DNA from: Streptomyces niger
GTDB lineage: Bacteria > Actinomycetota > Actinomycetes > Streptomycetales > Streptomycetaceae
Reading direction: 5' to 3'
NCBI RefSeq assembly: GCF_000718305.1
Contig: NZ_JOFQ01000048.1
Coordinates: 1-9,087, forward strand
DNA: 9,087 nt
Below the pieces are notes generated by a model. The model saw only the letters and a program-made list of their open reading frames with translations. It did no database searches and was not told the origin of the DNA. Positions within the stretch are counted from its first letter, which is position 1, and each line of letters starts with the position of its first letter. The translations under genes were made by a program, and so were the position numbers. This document shows positions 1 to 6,723 of the stretch, piece after piece.

Positions 1-186
1 CGCGATCTGCTGCAGCGTCGCCCCGATGTCCGCGGTCCGCGTCGTCGTCATCGACTGCACCGACACCGGTGCGTCGCCCCCGACGGCCACCGGCCCGACC
101 TGGATCCGGCGCGAGACGCGCCGGACGGCCAGGGGCCGGGCCGGGACCTCGGGGAGCCCCAGAGCGACAGGCTCACTGAGGGTCAT
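1..186 (-). CDS. ispG: 4-hydroxy-3-methylbut-2-enyl diphosphate synthase (IspG/GcpE), N-terminal 62 residues, runs off the window
   Basis: IspG is a cytoplasmic 4Fe-4S enzyme of the MEP pathway that converts methylerythritol cyclodiphosphate to HMBPP, the precursor of IPP and DMAPP. Only the first 62 codons are present. They begin [10 protein letters not shown], and the family signature follows: a basic [20 protein letters not shown] stretch (residues 26-45), the QSMT motif (44-47) and [12 protein letters not shown], where the TIM-barrel domain starts. The cysteines that hold the cluster would lie outside the window. The ATG is 4 nt after the hpnH stop, and GGGTGA, which includes that stop, can serve as a weak ribosome binding site, so translation is probably coupled to hpnH. 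Placement at the end of a hopanoid operon suggests a pathway-dedicated copy. Identity is confident from the N-terminal signature, although the gene is incomplete here. Confidence 0.9.
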   Translation of the reverse strand, partial: MTLSEPVALGLPEVPARPLAVRRVSRRIQVGPVAVGGDAPVSVQSMTTTRTADIGATLQQIA

Positions 187-190
187 GACG

Positions 191-1216
191 TCACCCGCGG
201 CTTCCGGCGGCGGTCTCGCGGGCTGCACGCAGCGACTCCTTCAGGGAGCCCATGGTGGCCAGGACGGCGGTCGGCTCGTAGCCGCAGTGCGCCATGCAGT
301 TGGCGCAGCGCGGGTCCTTGCCGCGGCCGTACTTGTCCCAGTCGGTCTCCTCGATCAGCTCCCGGTACGTGGGGACGTACCCGTCGCTCATCAGGTAGCA
401 GGGGCGCTGCCAGCCGAACAGGGAGTAGTTCGGGATCGCCCAGGCGGTACACGGGAAGTCCGCCTTGCCCTCCAGGAAGTCCAGGAAGAGCGGGCTGTGG
501 TTGAGCCGCCAGCGGCGCCGGTTGCCGCCGGCGAAGGCCTTCTTGAACAGTTCCCTGGTCTGCTCGACGCCCAGGAAGTGCTCCTGGTCGGGGGCCTTCT
601 CGTAGGCGTAGGCGGGCGACAGCATCATCTCGTCGACCTTGAGGTCGTCGTTGAGGAAGTTGAGCACCTCGATGATGGTCTGCGGGGTGTCGGTGTTGAA
701 GAAGGTGGAGTTGGTGGTGACCCGGAAGCCGCGCCGCTTGGCCTCCTTGATCGCCGCCACGGCCTCGTCGAAGACGCCTTCCTTGGCCACGGACTCGTCG
801 TGCCGCTCGCGCATCCCGTCGATGTGCACCGCGAAGGCGAAGTACGGCGAGGGGGTGAACTTGTCCATCTTCTTGCGCAGCAGCATGGCGTTGGTGCACA
901 GGAAGACGTACTTCTTCCGGTCCACCAGCTGGCGCACGATCTCATCGATCTGCGGGTGCATCAGGGGCTCGCCGCCCGCGATGGACACCATCGGGGCACC
1001 GGACTCCAGGACGGCGCCGACCGCCTGGGCGACCGGCATCCGCTGCTTCAGCACGCCGGCCGGGTGCTGGATCTTTCCGCAGCCCTCGCACGCGAGGTTG
1101 CACGCGTACAGGGGCTCCAGTTCGACGATGAGCGGGAACTTCTCACGCCGCCGGAGCACTTTCTGTTCAAAGAGATAGGTCCCGACCCTGATGGTCTGAC
1201 GGAGCGGCATGGCCAT
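191..1216 (-). CDS. hpnH: HpnH, radical SAM adenosyl-hopene transferase
   Basis: HpnH is a B12-independent radical SAM enzyme that joins the 5'-deoxyadenosyl radical to hopene (diploptene), giving adenosylhopane, the first C35 side-chain step. The 341-aa product has the radical SAM cysteines C39-x3-C43-x2-C46 in the stretch [15 protein letters not shown] is at 81-84, and the extended HpnH C-terminal region holds further cysteines (256, 273, 304, 307, 311), including CANCMAHC. I chose the ATG at 1216 over an upstream ATG at 1255 because a perfect AGGAGGTGA lies just before it, and MAMPLRQ is the usual family N-terminus. The upstream ATG would also lie deep in hpnG. The gene starts 5 nt after the hpnG stop and ends 4 nt before ispG, so it sits mid-operon. 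The length is normal for the family. A third ATG at 1210 is possible but lies 14 nt from GGAGG, which is too far. Confidence 0.96.
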   Translation of the reverse strand: MAMPLRQTIRVGTYLFEQKVLRRREKFPLIVELEPLYACNLACEGCGKIQHPAGVLKQRMPVAQAVGAVLESGAPMVSIAGGEPLMHPQIDEIVRQLVDRKKYVFLCTNAMLLRKKMDKFTPSPYFAFAVHIDGMRERHDESVAKEGVFDEAVAAIKEAKRRGFRVTTNSTFFNTDTPQTIIEVLNFLNDDLKVDEMMLSPAYAYEKAPDQEHFLGVEQTRELFKKAFAGGNRRRWRLNHSPLFLDFLEGKADFPCTAWAIPNYSLFGWQRPCYLMSDGYVPTYRELIEETDWDKYGRGKDPRCANCMAHCGYEPTAVLATMGSLKESLRAARETAAGSRG

Positions 1217-1221
1217 CTGGC

Positions 1222-1230
1222 TCACCTCCT
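1222..1230 (-). promoter_or_regulatory. Perfect Shine-Dalgarno for hpnH, overlapping the hpnG stop
   Basis: On the minus strand this reads AGGAGGTGA, a full 9-nt complement to the 16S rRNA tail. Its last three bases are the hpnG stop codon, and the AGG AGG before it are the final two Arg codons of hpnG. The core GGAGG lies 8 nt from the ATG at 1216. This fixes the hpnH start and suggests that ribosomes finishing hpnG re-initiate on hpnH. Confidence 0.85.
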
Positions 1231-1866
1231 GGGGAGCAGCAAAGAACGGTGCCATTCAAAGAAAACGGGAAGGACGGCACACAAGACACGGAAGGCCGAT
1301 ATTCCCCCGCGTACCGTGCCGATACGGACGAGTTCGTGCTCCGGAGCGTCCACGACCACCCGGACGGCCGCAACCGGACGGGGCCCGGCGCGCAGCGCGC
1401 TGCCGAGCGTGGCGGCGGACTCCATGTCCACCGCGACCGCTCCCGCGGCGTGCAGCGCGGCCCGCTCGGTGCCGCGTACGACGTGGTCGCTGCCGAGCAG
1501 CAGTCCGGAGTGCACGGTCAGGCCGCGCTCCTTCAAGGCCGCGACCATCGGCGCGTTGTCGCGGCAGACGCTCTCCGGCCGGTCCGGCTGGTGTTCGCGG
1601 GTGGCCTCCGCGACGACCACGTCACCGGGGCGCATGCCCGGCGCGAGGCCGGCGCAGAAGCCGCTGGCGACGACGGGCGAGGCCGCGGTGGGCGAGCCCG
1701 CGGCCAGCGCGGCGGCGACGGCCCGCTCCGCGGCCTGCGGCCCCATGCCCGTACGGAGCACGGTGGCGTCCGGGCCGCCGCGCAGCGCGAGGCGCTCGAT
1801 GCCGAGCGCACAGGCGACCAGCAGCGGGGGCGGTGGGCCCGGAGCCGGGCCGGCCGGGGCGGTCAT
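1222..1866 (-). CDS. hpnG: HpnG, adenosylhopane nucleoside phosphorylase-like protein
   Basis: This 214-aa protein belongs to the purine nucleoside phosphorylase/MTA-nucleosidase superfamily. By family and neighbourhood it removes adenine from adenosylhopane, giving (phospho)ribosylhopane on the way to bacteriohopanetetrol. Visible motifs are the glycine-rich TGMGPQAAER near residue 39, GFCAGLAPGMRPGDVVVAE at 69-87, LLLGSDHVV near 122, and the nucleobase/ribose-binding AVDMESA at 145-151. The N-terminus has a proline-rich leader (PAPGPPPPL) and no convincing signal peptide. The ATG directly abuts the shc stop codon (TAG-ATG with no base between), and the upstream ribosome binding site is poor (GGGGCG), so it probably depends on coupling to shc. 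The last codons carry the hpnH ribosome binding site. Streptomyces homologues are sometimes mislabelled as HMBPP reductases, but nothing here resembles IspH. Confidence 0.9.
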   Translation of the reverse strand: MTAPAGPAPGPPPPLLVACALGIERLALRGGPDATVLRTGMGPQAAERAVAAALAAGSPTAASPVVASGFCAGLAPGMRPGDVVVAEATREHQPDRPESVCRDNAPMVAALKERGLTVHSGLLLGSDHVVRGTERAALHAAGAVAVDMESAATLGSALRAGPRPVAAVRVVVDAPEHELVRIGTVRGGISAFRVLCAVLPVFFEWHRSLLLPRR

Positions 1867-3894
1867 CTAGCGCCCCGGAGCAGCACCGGCCGGGCCGCCG
1901 CCCAGATAGCGGCCGAGGGCCGTGAGCGGGAAGACCTGCCGGTAGAGGTGGTAGTTGATCGAGAAGTCCCAGGGGAAGCCGGTCCCGGTGAAGTAGGGCT
2001 CGTCCCAGGAGCCGTCCGGGCGCTGGGTGGCGGCGAGGTACGCGACGCCCCGCTCGACGGCCTTGCCGTCCCGCTCGCCGGCCGCGATCAGCGCCATCAG
2101 CGCCCAGCCGGTCTGCGAGGCGGTGGACGCGCCGCGCCCGATCCACTCCCGGTCCCGGTACGAGCGCTGGTCCTCGCCCCAGCCACCGTCCTCGTTCTGC
2201 ACCGACTCCAGCCAACTGACGGCGCGGCGGATCGCGGGGTGCGAGAGGGGCAGGCCGGCCGCGATCAGCGCGGGCAGTACGGAGCCGGTGCCGTAGACGT
2301 AGTTGGTGCCCCAGCGGCCGAACCACGCGCCGGTCGGATCCTGCTCGGCCAGCAGCCACTCGATGCCGCGCCGGACGCGCGGGTCGTGGGTGGCGCCGAC
2401 GTCCGCCGCCATCTCCACGACGTGCGCGGTGACGTCGGCCGACGGCGGGTCGATGACCTCACCGAAGTCGCAGAAGGGCAGCCGGTCGGGGAAGGGGCTG
2501 GTGTTGTCGGCGTCGAAGGCGCCCCAGGCCCCGTTCCTGGACTGCATGCCGAGGTTCCAGCGCACGGCGCGGCGTACGGCGTCCTCGACGCGCTGCGGGT
2601 CGGGGTGCTCCACGCGGCGCAGCGCGAGGACGACCTCGGCGGTGTCGTCGATATCGGGGTAGTTGTCGTTCTCGAACTCGAAGGCCCAGCCGCCGGACGG
2701 CAGCGTCGGCCGCCGGACGGTCCAGTCGCCGGGCCGGTCGATCTGCTCGTCCAGCATCCAGTCGGCGGCCTTGACCAGCTGCGGGTGGTCCCGGTCCAGG
2801 CCCGCGTCGGCCAGCGCGATGGTGGCGAGGCAGGTGTCCCAGACCGGGGACTGGCACGCCTCGATCATGCGGACGGGGGCGCCGGCGCCGTCCTCGCGCC
2901 AGACGGCGAACCGGTCCAGGGAGGCCAGGCCTTCTCGCAGGACCGGGTGGTCCAGGTCGTAGCCCAGCAGGTGCAGCGCGATGACGGAGTAGACCGCCGG
3001 GGGCTGGATGCCGCCCCAGCAGCCGTCGTTCTCCTGCCGCTCGATGATCCAGCGGGCGGCGACGCGCATGGCGCTGCGGCGCAGCCGGCGCGGCGCGACC
3101 CTGTGGTAGAGGTGCAACGCCTTGTCCAGGCGCTGGAAGGCGCCGTCCCAGGTGGTGAGGGGGGCGAGCGGGCGCGGCGGGTTCGGGTTCCGCGGGTCGG
3201 CGTGCAGCTCGTCCAGCGCGAAGGGCGCGGGGCGCACGGGCCGGTGGGCGGAGACGATCGTCAGCGGGACGATGGTCTGCCGGGCCCAGCAGCCGAAGTC
3301 GTAGATGTTGAGCGGGAACCACTTCGGGAAGGCGATGAGCTCCGGCGGCAGGTCGGGCAGGTCCGCCCATTTCCACCAACCGAAGAGGGCCAGCCAGATG
3401 CGGGTGAAGACCCGGGAGGCGGCGATGCCGCCCTGCTCGCGGATCCAGGCGGACGCCTTGGCCATGTGCGGCGCTTCGGGCGCGTCGCCCGCCAGGCGCA
3501 GCGCGACGTAGCCCTCGATCGTGGTGGACAGGTCGCCGGGCCCGCCGTGGAAGGTGGCCCAGGTACCGTCGTCCCGCTGCTCGCCGCGGATGAAGCGCGC
3601 GGCGGCCTCGGTGGTCCGTGCGTCCCTGATGCCCAGGAACTGGCGGAGCATCAGGTCCTCGGCGTCCATCGTCACGTTCGTGTCGAGGTCGCCCTTCCAC
3701 CAGCCGGCGGGGTCCTGGAGGGAGAGGAGGAATGCGGTGGCCCGGGCGGTCGCCTGCCGCGCCGCGCCCGGCACGTCATCGGGTGTCGGGGGTGGGGCCG
3801 GTGCACCGGGTTCGGTTGTCTCAGCGGTGGCATCGCTGGCCGAAGGGGCCCGGGACGGCAGGGCCCCGGTGCTTCCGTCGGTCGTCGCTGTCAT
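1867..3894 (-). CDS. shc: Squalene-hopene cyclase
   Basis: Shc (HpnF) is a membrane-associated class II terpene cyclase that folds and cyclises squalene to hopene and hopanol, the core step of the operon. The 675-aa product is of normal length. The proton-donating DxDD motif is DIDD at 414-417, within NDNYPDIDDTAE. QW repeats typical of the (alpha/alpha) double barrel are visible: QDPAGW (60-65), QRDDGTW (106), QENDGCW (287), QSRNGAW (451), QDPTGAW (518), QNEDGGW (566) and QRPDGSW (624). ACQSPVWDTCLA (346-357) and CWGGIQPPAVYS are also family hallmarks. I chose the ATG at 3894 (MTATTDGSTGA, the start known in other Streptomyces Shc), which is preceded by AAGGGGA. An in-frame ATG at 3930 would add 12 residues. 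The first ~45 residues are low-complexity Ala/Pro/Thr. The gene follows a 128-bp spacer and abuts hpnG. Confidence 0.97.
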   Translation of the reverse strand: MTATTDGSTGALPSRAPSASDATAETTEPGAPAPPPTPDDVPGAARQATARATAFLLSLQDPAGWWKGDLDTNVTMDAEDLMLRQFLGIRDARTTEAAARFIRGEQRDDGTWATFHGGPGDLSTTIEGYVALRLAGDAPEAPHMAKASAWIREQGGIAASRVFTRIWLALFGWWKWADLPDLPPELIAFPKWFPLNIYDFGCWARQTIVPLTIVSAHRPVRPAPFALDELHADPRNPNPPRPLAPLTTWDGAFQRLDKALHLYHRVAPRRLRRSAMRVAARWIIERQENDGCWGGIQPPAVYSVIALHLLGYDLDHPVLREGLASLDRFAVWREDGAGAPVRMIEACQSPVWDTCLATIALADAGLDRDHPQLVKAADWMLDEQIDRPGDWTVRRPTLPSGGWAFEFENDNYPDIDDTAEVVLALRRVEHPDPQRVEDAVRRAVRWNLGMQSRNGAWGAFDADNTSPFPDRLPFCDFGEVIDPPSADVTAHVVEMAADVGATHDPRVRRGIEWLLAEQDPTGAWFGRWGTNYVYGTGSVLPALIAAGLPLSHPAIRRAVSWLESVQNEDGGWGEDQRSYRDREWIGRGASTASQTGWALMALIAAGERDGKAVERGVAYLAATQRPDGSWDEPYFTGTGFPWDFSINYHLYRQVFPLTALGRYLGGGPAGAAPGR

Positions 3895-3931
3895 GGCTTC
3901 CCCTTCTGCAGTGATCAAAGAAAAATGCATG

Positions 3932-3961
3932 GGGCTTCCGTCGGCCGGTGCCGGGCTTCCG
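3932..3961. repeat. 9-bp direct repeat upstream of shc
   Basis: The 9-mer gggcttccg occurs at 3932-3940 and again at 3953-3961. A third, shorter copy (ggcttcc) lies at 3895-3901, directly before the shc ATG. On the coding strand each copy reads GGAAGCC, and two copies lie immediately before the two candidate shc start codons (3930 and 3894). This could be a remnant of a short duplication or simply shared purine-rich ribosome-binding sequence. No function is shown. Confidence 0.5.
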
Positions 3962-3975
3962 GTATGGCGTACCGG
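3959..3975 (-). other. Small stem-loop in the spacer before shc
   Basis: The arms ccggta (3959-3964) and taccgg (3970-3975) are perfectly complementary around a 5-nt loop. It lies in the 128-bp gap between the polyprenyl synthase stop and shc, next to a GC-rich palindrome ccggcgccgg at 3980-3989. A T-rich run (TTTTTCTTT on the minus strand, about 3917-3925) follows some 35 nt later, too far for a classic intrinsic terminator. It could be an RNA-stability or processing element at the largest internal gap of the operon, or have no role. Confidence 0.4.
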
Positions 3976-4013
3976 GAGCCGGCGCCGGCCGGCGACTGCG
4001 AGCTAGATCGGGT

Positions 4014-4025
4014 TGATCGTGATCA
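4014..4025. other. 12-bp palindrome over the polyprenyl synthase stop codon
   Basis: The sequence tgatc-gt-gatca has perfect 5-bp arms, and its right end includes the stop codon of the polyprenyl diphosphate synthase. A related tgatca lies at 3912-3917, upstream of shc. It could be a protein-binding site or a minor hairpin, but 5-bp arms can arise by chance. Confidence 0.35.
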
Positions 4026-5144
4026 TCTCTTCCGTACGACGACGAAGTCCGCGAGGGCGGTGAGCTGGGCACGGACCTCTTCGGGCATGGTGATCTCGTC
4101 GAGTGCGGCGAGCGCGGTGGCGTGCTGGCGACGGGCCTCCTCCGAGGTCCACTCCCGGCCGCCGGCCTCCTCGATGAGAGCTGCGCGGGAGGCGAACTCC
4201 GCCTCCGTGAAGTCGGCGATCTCGGTCTCGCTCTTCTTGGCGTCGTCGGCCAGGATGCGGGCGAGCTTCTCGGATGCCGGGCCGCCCGCGTCCAGGGCGG
4301 CGACGACCGGCAGCGACTTCTTGCGCTGCCGCAGGTCGGACCAGGTCTGCTTGCCGGTGGCCTCGGGGTCGCCCCAGATGCCGAGCAGGTCGTCGACGGC
4401 CTGGAAGGCGAGGCCGAGGTGGTAGCCGTACTTCTCCAGGGTGTCGGCCGTCCGGTCGTCGGCGCCGCCGAGCACCGCACCGATGGAGACGGCGCAGGCC
4501 AGCAGCGCGCCGGTCTTGTTGCCCTCCATCTCCAGGCACTCCGCGACGGTGACCCGGTCGCGGTGTTCGTAGGAGATGTCCTGGGCCTGACCGTCGATCA
4601 GCTTGCGGGTGGCGATGGTGAGCCGGCGCGTCGCGCGCCCGGCGTCCACGGTCTCCAGCTCCAGCAGTATTTCGTTGGCGAGTGCGAAAAGGGCGTCACC
4701 GACCAGGATGGCCTGGGCCGGGCCGTGCACCTTCCACACGGTGTCGCGGTGGCGGCGCTGCTCGTCCCCGTCCATGAGGTCGTCGTGCAGCAGCGAGAAG
4801 TTGTGCACGAGCTCCACGGCGACGGCCCCGGGAATGCCGACCTCGGGCGCGGCACCCGCGGCCTCCGCCGAGAGCAGGGCGAGGGCGGGCCGTACGGCCT
4901 TGCCGCCGTCGCCCGCCGAGGGCGCCCCCGCGGCGTCGATCCAACCGAAGTGGTACGCGGCTACGGTGTCCATGGGAGGCGCGAGCCGGTCAACGGCGGC
5001 CCGCAGCACCGGAGTGGCGAGCCTGCGCCCGCGCTCCAGGAGTGCGGTGACCGCCTCGGTGTCGATTACTGGGGAAGCCGGATGCACGGTTTCTCCTCTT
5101 GTTCCGGTGCTCGTGTTCGTGCGAGCGCGCGTACTCGTTGTCAT
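4023..5144 (-). CDS. Polyprenyl diphosphate synthase (trans-isoprenyl diphosphate synthase)
   Basis: This enzyme condenses IPP with an allylic diphosphate. In this operon its expected product is farnesyl diphosphate for squalene formation. The 373-aa protein has GKAVRPALALLSAEAAG (residues 81-97), the first aspartate-rich motif DDLMD at 121-125, then GDALFALANE (149-158), and the second motif DDLLGIWGD (251-259) followed by DPEATGKQTWSDLRQRKKSLP. F116 is the fifth residue before the first DD and there is no two-residue insertion in DDxxD. That pattern is described for archaeal-type geranylgeranyl synthases rather than bacterial FPP synthases, so product length is uncertain. The N-terminal ~20 residues are Thr/Arg-rich. 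The start ATG overlaps the hpnE stop (ATGA), with AGGAGG 4 nt upstream. The 128 bp downstream of its stop separate it from shc. Confidence 0.93.
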   Translation of the reverse strand: MTTSTRARTNTSTGTRGETVHPASPVIDTEAVTALLERGRRLATPVLRAAVDRLAPPMDTVAAYHFGWIDAAGAPSAGDGGKAVRPALALLSAEAAGAAPEVGIPGAVAVELVHNFSLLHDDLMDGDEQRRHRDTVWKVHGPAQAILVGDALFALANEILLELETVDAGRATRRLTIATRKLIDGQAQDISYEHRDRVTVAECLEMEGNKTGALLACAVSIGAVLGGADDRTADTLEKYGYHLGLAFQAVDDLLGIWGDPEATGKQTWSDLRQRKKSLPVVAALDAGGPASEKLARILADDAKKSETEIADFTEAEFASRAALIEEAGGREWTSEEARRQHATALAALDEITMPEEVRAQLTALADFVVVRKR

Positions 5145-6604
5145 GCCGCCTCCTGGGGCAGTGATCCCTGGGGGAAGCCGAGTTCGGTGAGTGCCTCGCG
5201 TGCGGCACTGAGGCCACTGCGAACAGCGCTTTCCATGGTCGCGGGCCACCCGGTGGCGGTCCACGCACCGGCCAGGTACAGGCCGGTGGACTGAGTGCGG
5301 GCGGCGGGCCTGAGGCGGCCGACGCCCGGTGCGGGGGCGAACGTCGCCGTGCGCTCGCGGGTGACGAAGAAGTCGCGGACCTTCGCCCCGCGCGCGGCGG
5401 GCAGCACCCGCGCGAGCTCCGGGAGGTACCGCTCGCGCAGCACGCCGACCGGCAGGTCGATCTCGTCCTGCGCCGCGGACTGCGAGACGGCGAGGTACTG
5501 CCCGCCGCCCCGCAGCCCGGAGGCGTCCGTCCGGTCGAAGACCCACTGCAGCGGCGAGCCGAGCGCCGCGAAGAACGGGCGGCGCAGCACCTTGCGGTCG
5601 TAGAGGACGTGCACGTTGAGGATCGGGGCCGTGCCGATCTCCAGCAGCCGGTCGGGGTGGGCCAGCGCGCCGGGCGGCAGCAGGCCGTGCGTCTCGCGCT
5701 GCGGCAGGGCCAGGACGACCGTCTCGGCGGTCAGCTGCTCCTGGCTGTGCGGTCCGTTCTCGACGGTGACCTGCCAGCGCTCCTCGTCGGTACGGGTCAC
5801 GGCGGTGGCCCGGGTACGGGTCTCCACGCGCACCCCGGCCTTGTCCAGCGCCGTCCGGGCGAGGCCGTCGTGCACGTCGCCGAGCGGCACGCGGGACCAG
5901 CCGATGTCGGCGGCGCCCGGGTCGGAGAGCAGGCCGGTCTTGAAGACCATGGCCGCGAGTCCGACGGAGGCGTCGGCGGCGCGGGCGTTGAGGGTGGCCA
6001 CGCCGACCAGGTCCCACAGGGCCTCCACGGCGCGGGACGACTGGCCGTGCCGGGCGAGCCAGCTCGCGAAGTCGGTACGGTCCAGCTCGGGGTCGGCCGG
6101 GTCCAAGCTCTTCAGGGCGAGCGCGGCGCGGCCCACGGAGGCGCGCTCGGCGAGCGAGAGGTGCGGGTAGGTGGCCAGGCTCGCGGCGAGGTGCAGCGGG
6201 ACGGGCAGCGCGGTACGGCGCAGCCGGCCCAGGCGGGCGCCGGCGGCGGCCCGCGCGGGGTCGGCGTCGAGGACCGGTACGTCCAAGCGGTCCTGGATCG
6301 GCATCAGGTGCGCGCCGCCGACCCGCTCCAGGAAGTCCCGGTAGGCGGTGCAGCAGCGCAGGTAGACGTGCTGGCCGTTGTCCACGCTCAGTTCGCCTGC
6401 CGCGGAGTCGCGGCGGAAGGAGAAGGCGAGCCCGCCCAGCCGCGGCCGGCCTTCGACGAGGGTGACGCGGAGCCCCGCGTCGGCGAGCGCGAGGGCCGCG
6501 GTGGTGCCCGCGAGGCCGCCGCCCACGACGACCGCCGCGGCGCCTCCGCCGCCGGCGGCACCCGTGGTGACGTGCGAGGCCGGCCGTGTGTCGGCGGAAG
6601 TCAT
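5141..6604 (-). CDS. hpnE: HpnE, hydroxysqualene dehydroxylase (FAD-dependent amine oxidase/phytoene desaturase-like)
   Basis: HpnE reduces hydroxysqualene to squalene, the third step of the HpnCDE route from FPP. The 487-aa product has a Rossmann FAD-binding start VVVGGGLAGTTAALALADAG (residues 25-44) with the ribose-binding acidic residue in LVEGRP (E51). RLGGLAFSF (from 55) and DNGQHVYLRC (75-84) follow. The C-terminal FAD motif is LYLAGAWTATGWPATMESAV. A Gly/Ala-rich leader of about 20 residues precedes the FAD fold. I chose the ATG at 6604 because AGGAGG lies 4 nt upstream and it overlaps the stop of the preceding 40-codon ORF (ATGA). The downstream gene overlaps this one by 4 nt in the same way. 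Homologues are often labelled phytoene desaturase or squalene-associated FAD desaturase, but the neighbouring hpnC, hpnD and shc point to squalene synthesis. Confidence 0.93.
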   Translation of the reverse strand: MTSADTRPASHVTTGAAGGGGAAAVVVGGGLAGTTAALALADAGLRVTLVEGRPRLGGLAFSFRRDSAAGELSVDNGQHVYLRCCTAYRDFLERVGGAHLMPIQDRLDVPVLDADPARAAAGARLGRLRRTALPVPLHLAASLATYPHLSLAERASVGRAALALKSLDPADPELDRTDFASWLARHGQSSRAVEALWDLVGVATLNARAADASVGLAAMVFKTGLLSDPGAADIGWSRVPLGDVHDGLARTALDKAGVRVETRTRATAVTRTDEERWQVTVENGPHSQEQLTAETVVLALPQRETHGLLPPGALAHPDRLLEIGTAPILNVHVLYDRKVLRRPFFAALGSPLQWVFDRTDASGLRGGGQYLAVSQSAAQDEIDLPVGVLRERYLPELARVLPAARGAKVRDFFVTRERTATFAPAPGVGRLRPAARTQSTGLYLAGAWTATGWPATMESAVRSGLSAAREALTELGFPQGSLPQEAA

Positions 6605-6723
6605 GCGTCCTCCTGGATTGCTGCTGTCATGGACGCAGCGGCCGCCCGGAGGGTTGCCCGGAGTTCCAGGGCGTGTGCGGTGCAGACGTACGCGGGCGCG
6701 CACCGGAGCGTTCGACGTGTCAT
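6601..6723 (-). CDS. 40-aa small protein between hpnD and hpnE, function unknown
   Basis: A 41-codon frame (stop included) runs from ATG at 6723 to TGA at 6601. It begins MTRRTLRCAP and ends MTAAIQEDA. Three facts support translation. Its ATG overlaps the hpnD stop (ATGA), its stop overlaps the hpnE ATG (ATGA), and a perfect AGGAGG (6729-6734) lies 5 nt before its start. It thus fills the only gap between hpnD and hpnE exactly. The product is Ala/Arg-rich and basic at the N-terminus, with two cysteines (8 and 14), an RATLRAAAAS segment and an acidic tail. There is no clear membrane segment or signal peptide. From memory, S. coelicolor has a small gene at the same place (SCO6761), and the ATLRxxAAS core recalls small Streptomyces proteins grouped as DUF6380; I could not check either. 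It could be a real small protein or a coupling ORF that carries ribosomes to hpnE. Confidence 0.65.
   Translation of the reverse strand: MTRRTLRCAPAYVCTAHALELRATLRAAAASMTAAIQEDA

Noticed and set aside
26..1870. 614-codon open frame on the plus strand
   Set aside because: It lies antisense to ispG, hpnH and hpnG, whose products have clear family motifs. The translation is low-complexity and motif-free, as expected opposite GC-rich genes.
1249..4425. 1058-codon open frame on the plus strand
   Set aside because: It is the mirror of hpnG, shc and part of the prenyl synthase. It is rich in G, R, A and V with no domain, and reflects third-position GC bias in Streptomyces.
5145..6017. Upstream extension of the prenyl synthase frame (to 664 aa)
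   Set aside because: The frame stays open by chance through hpnE. The ATG at 5144 has AGGAGG and an ATGA overlap, and the family homology begins after it.
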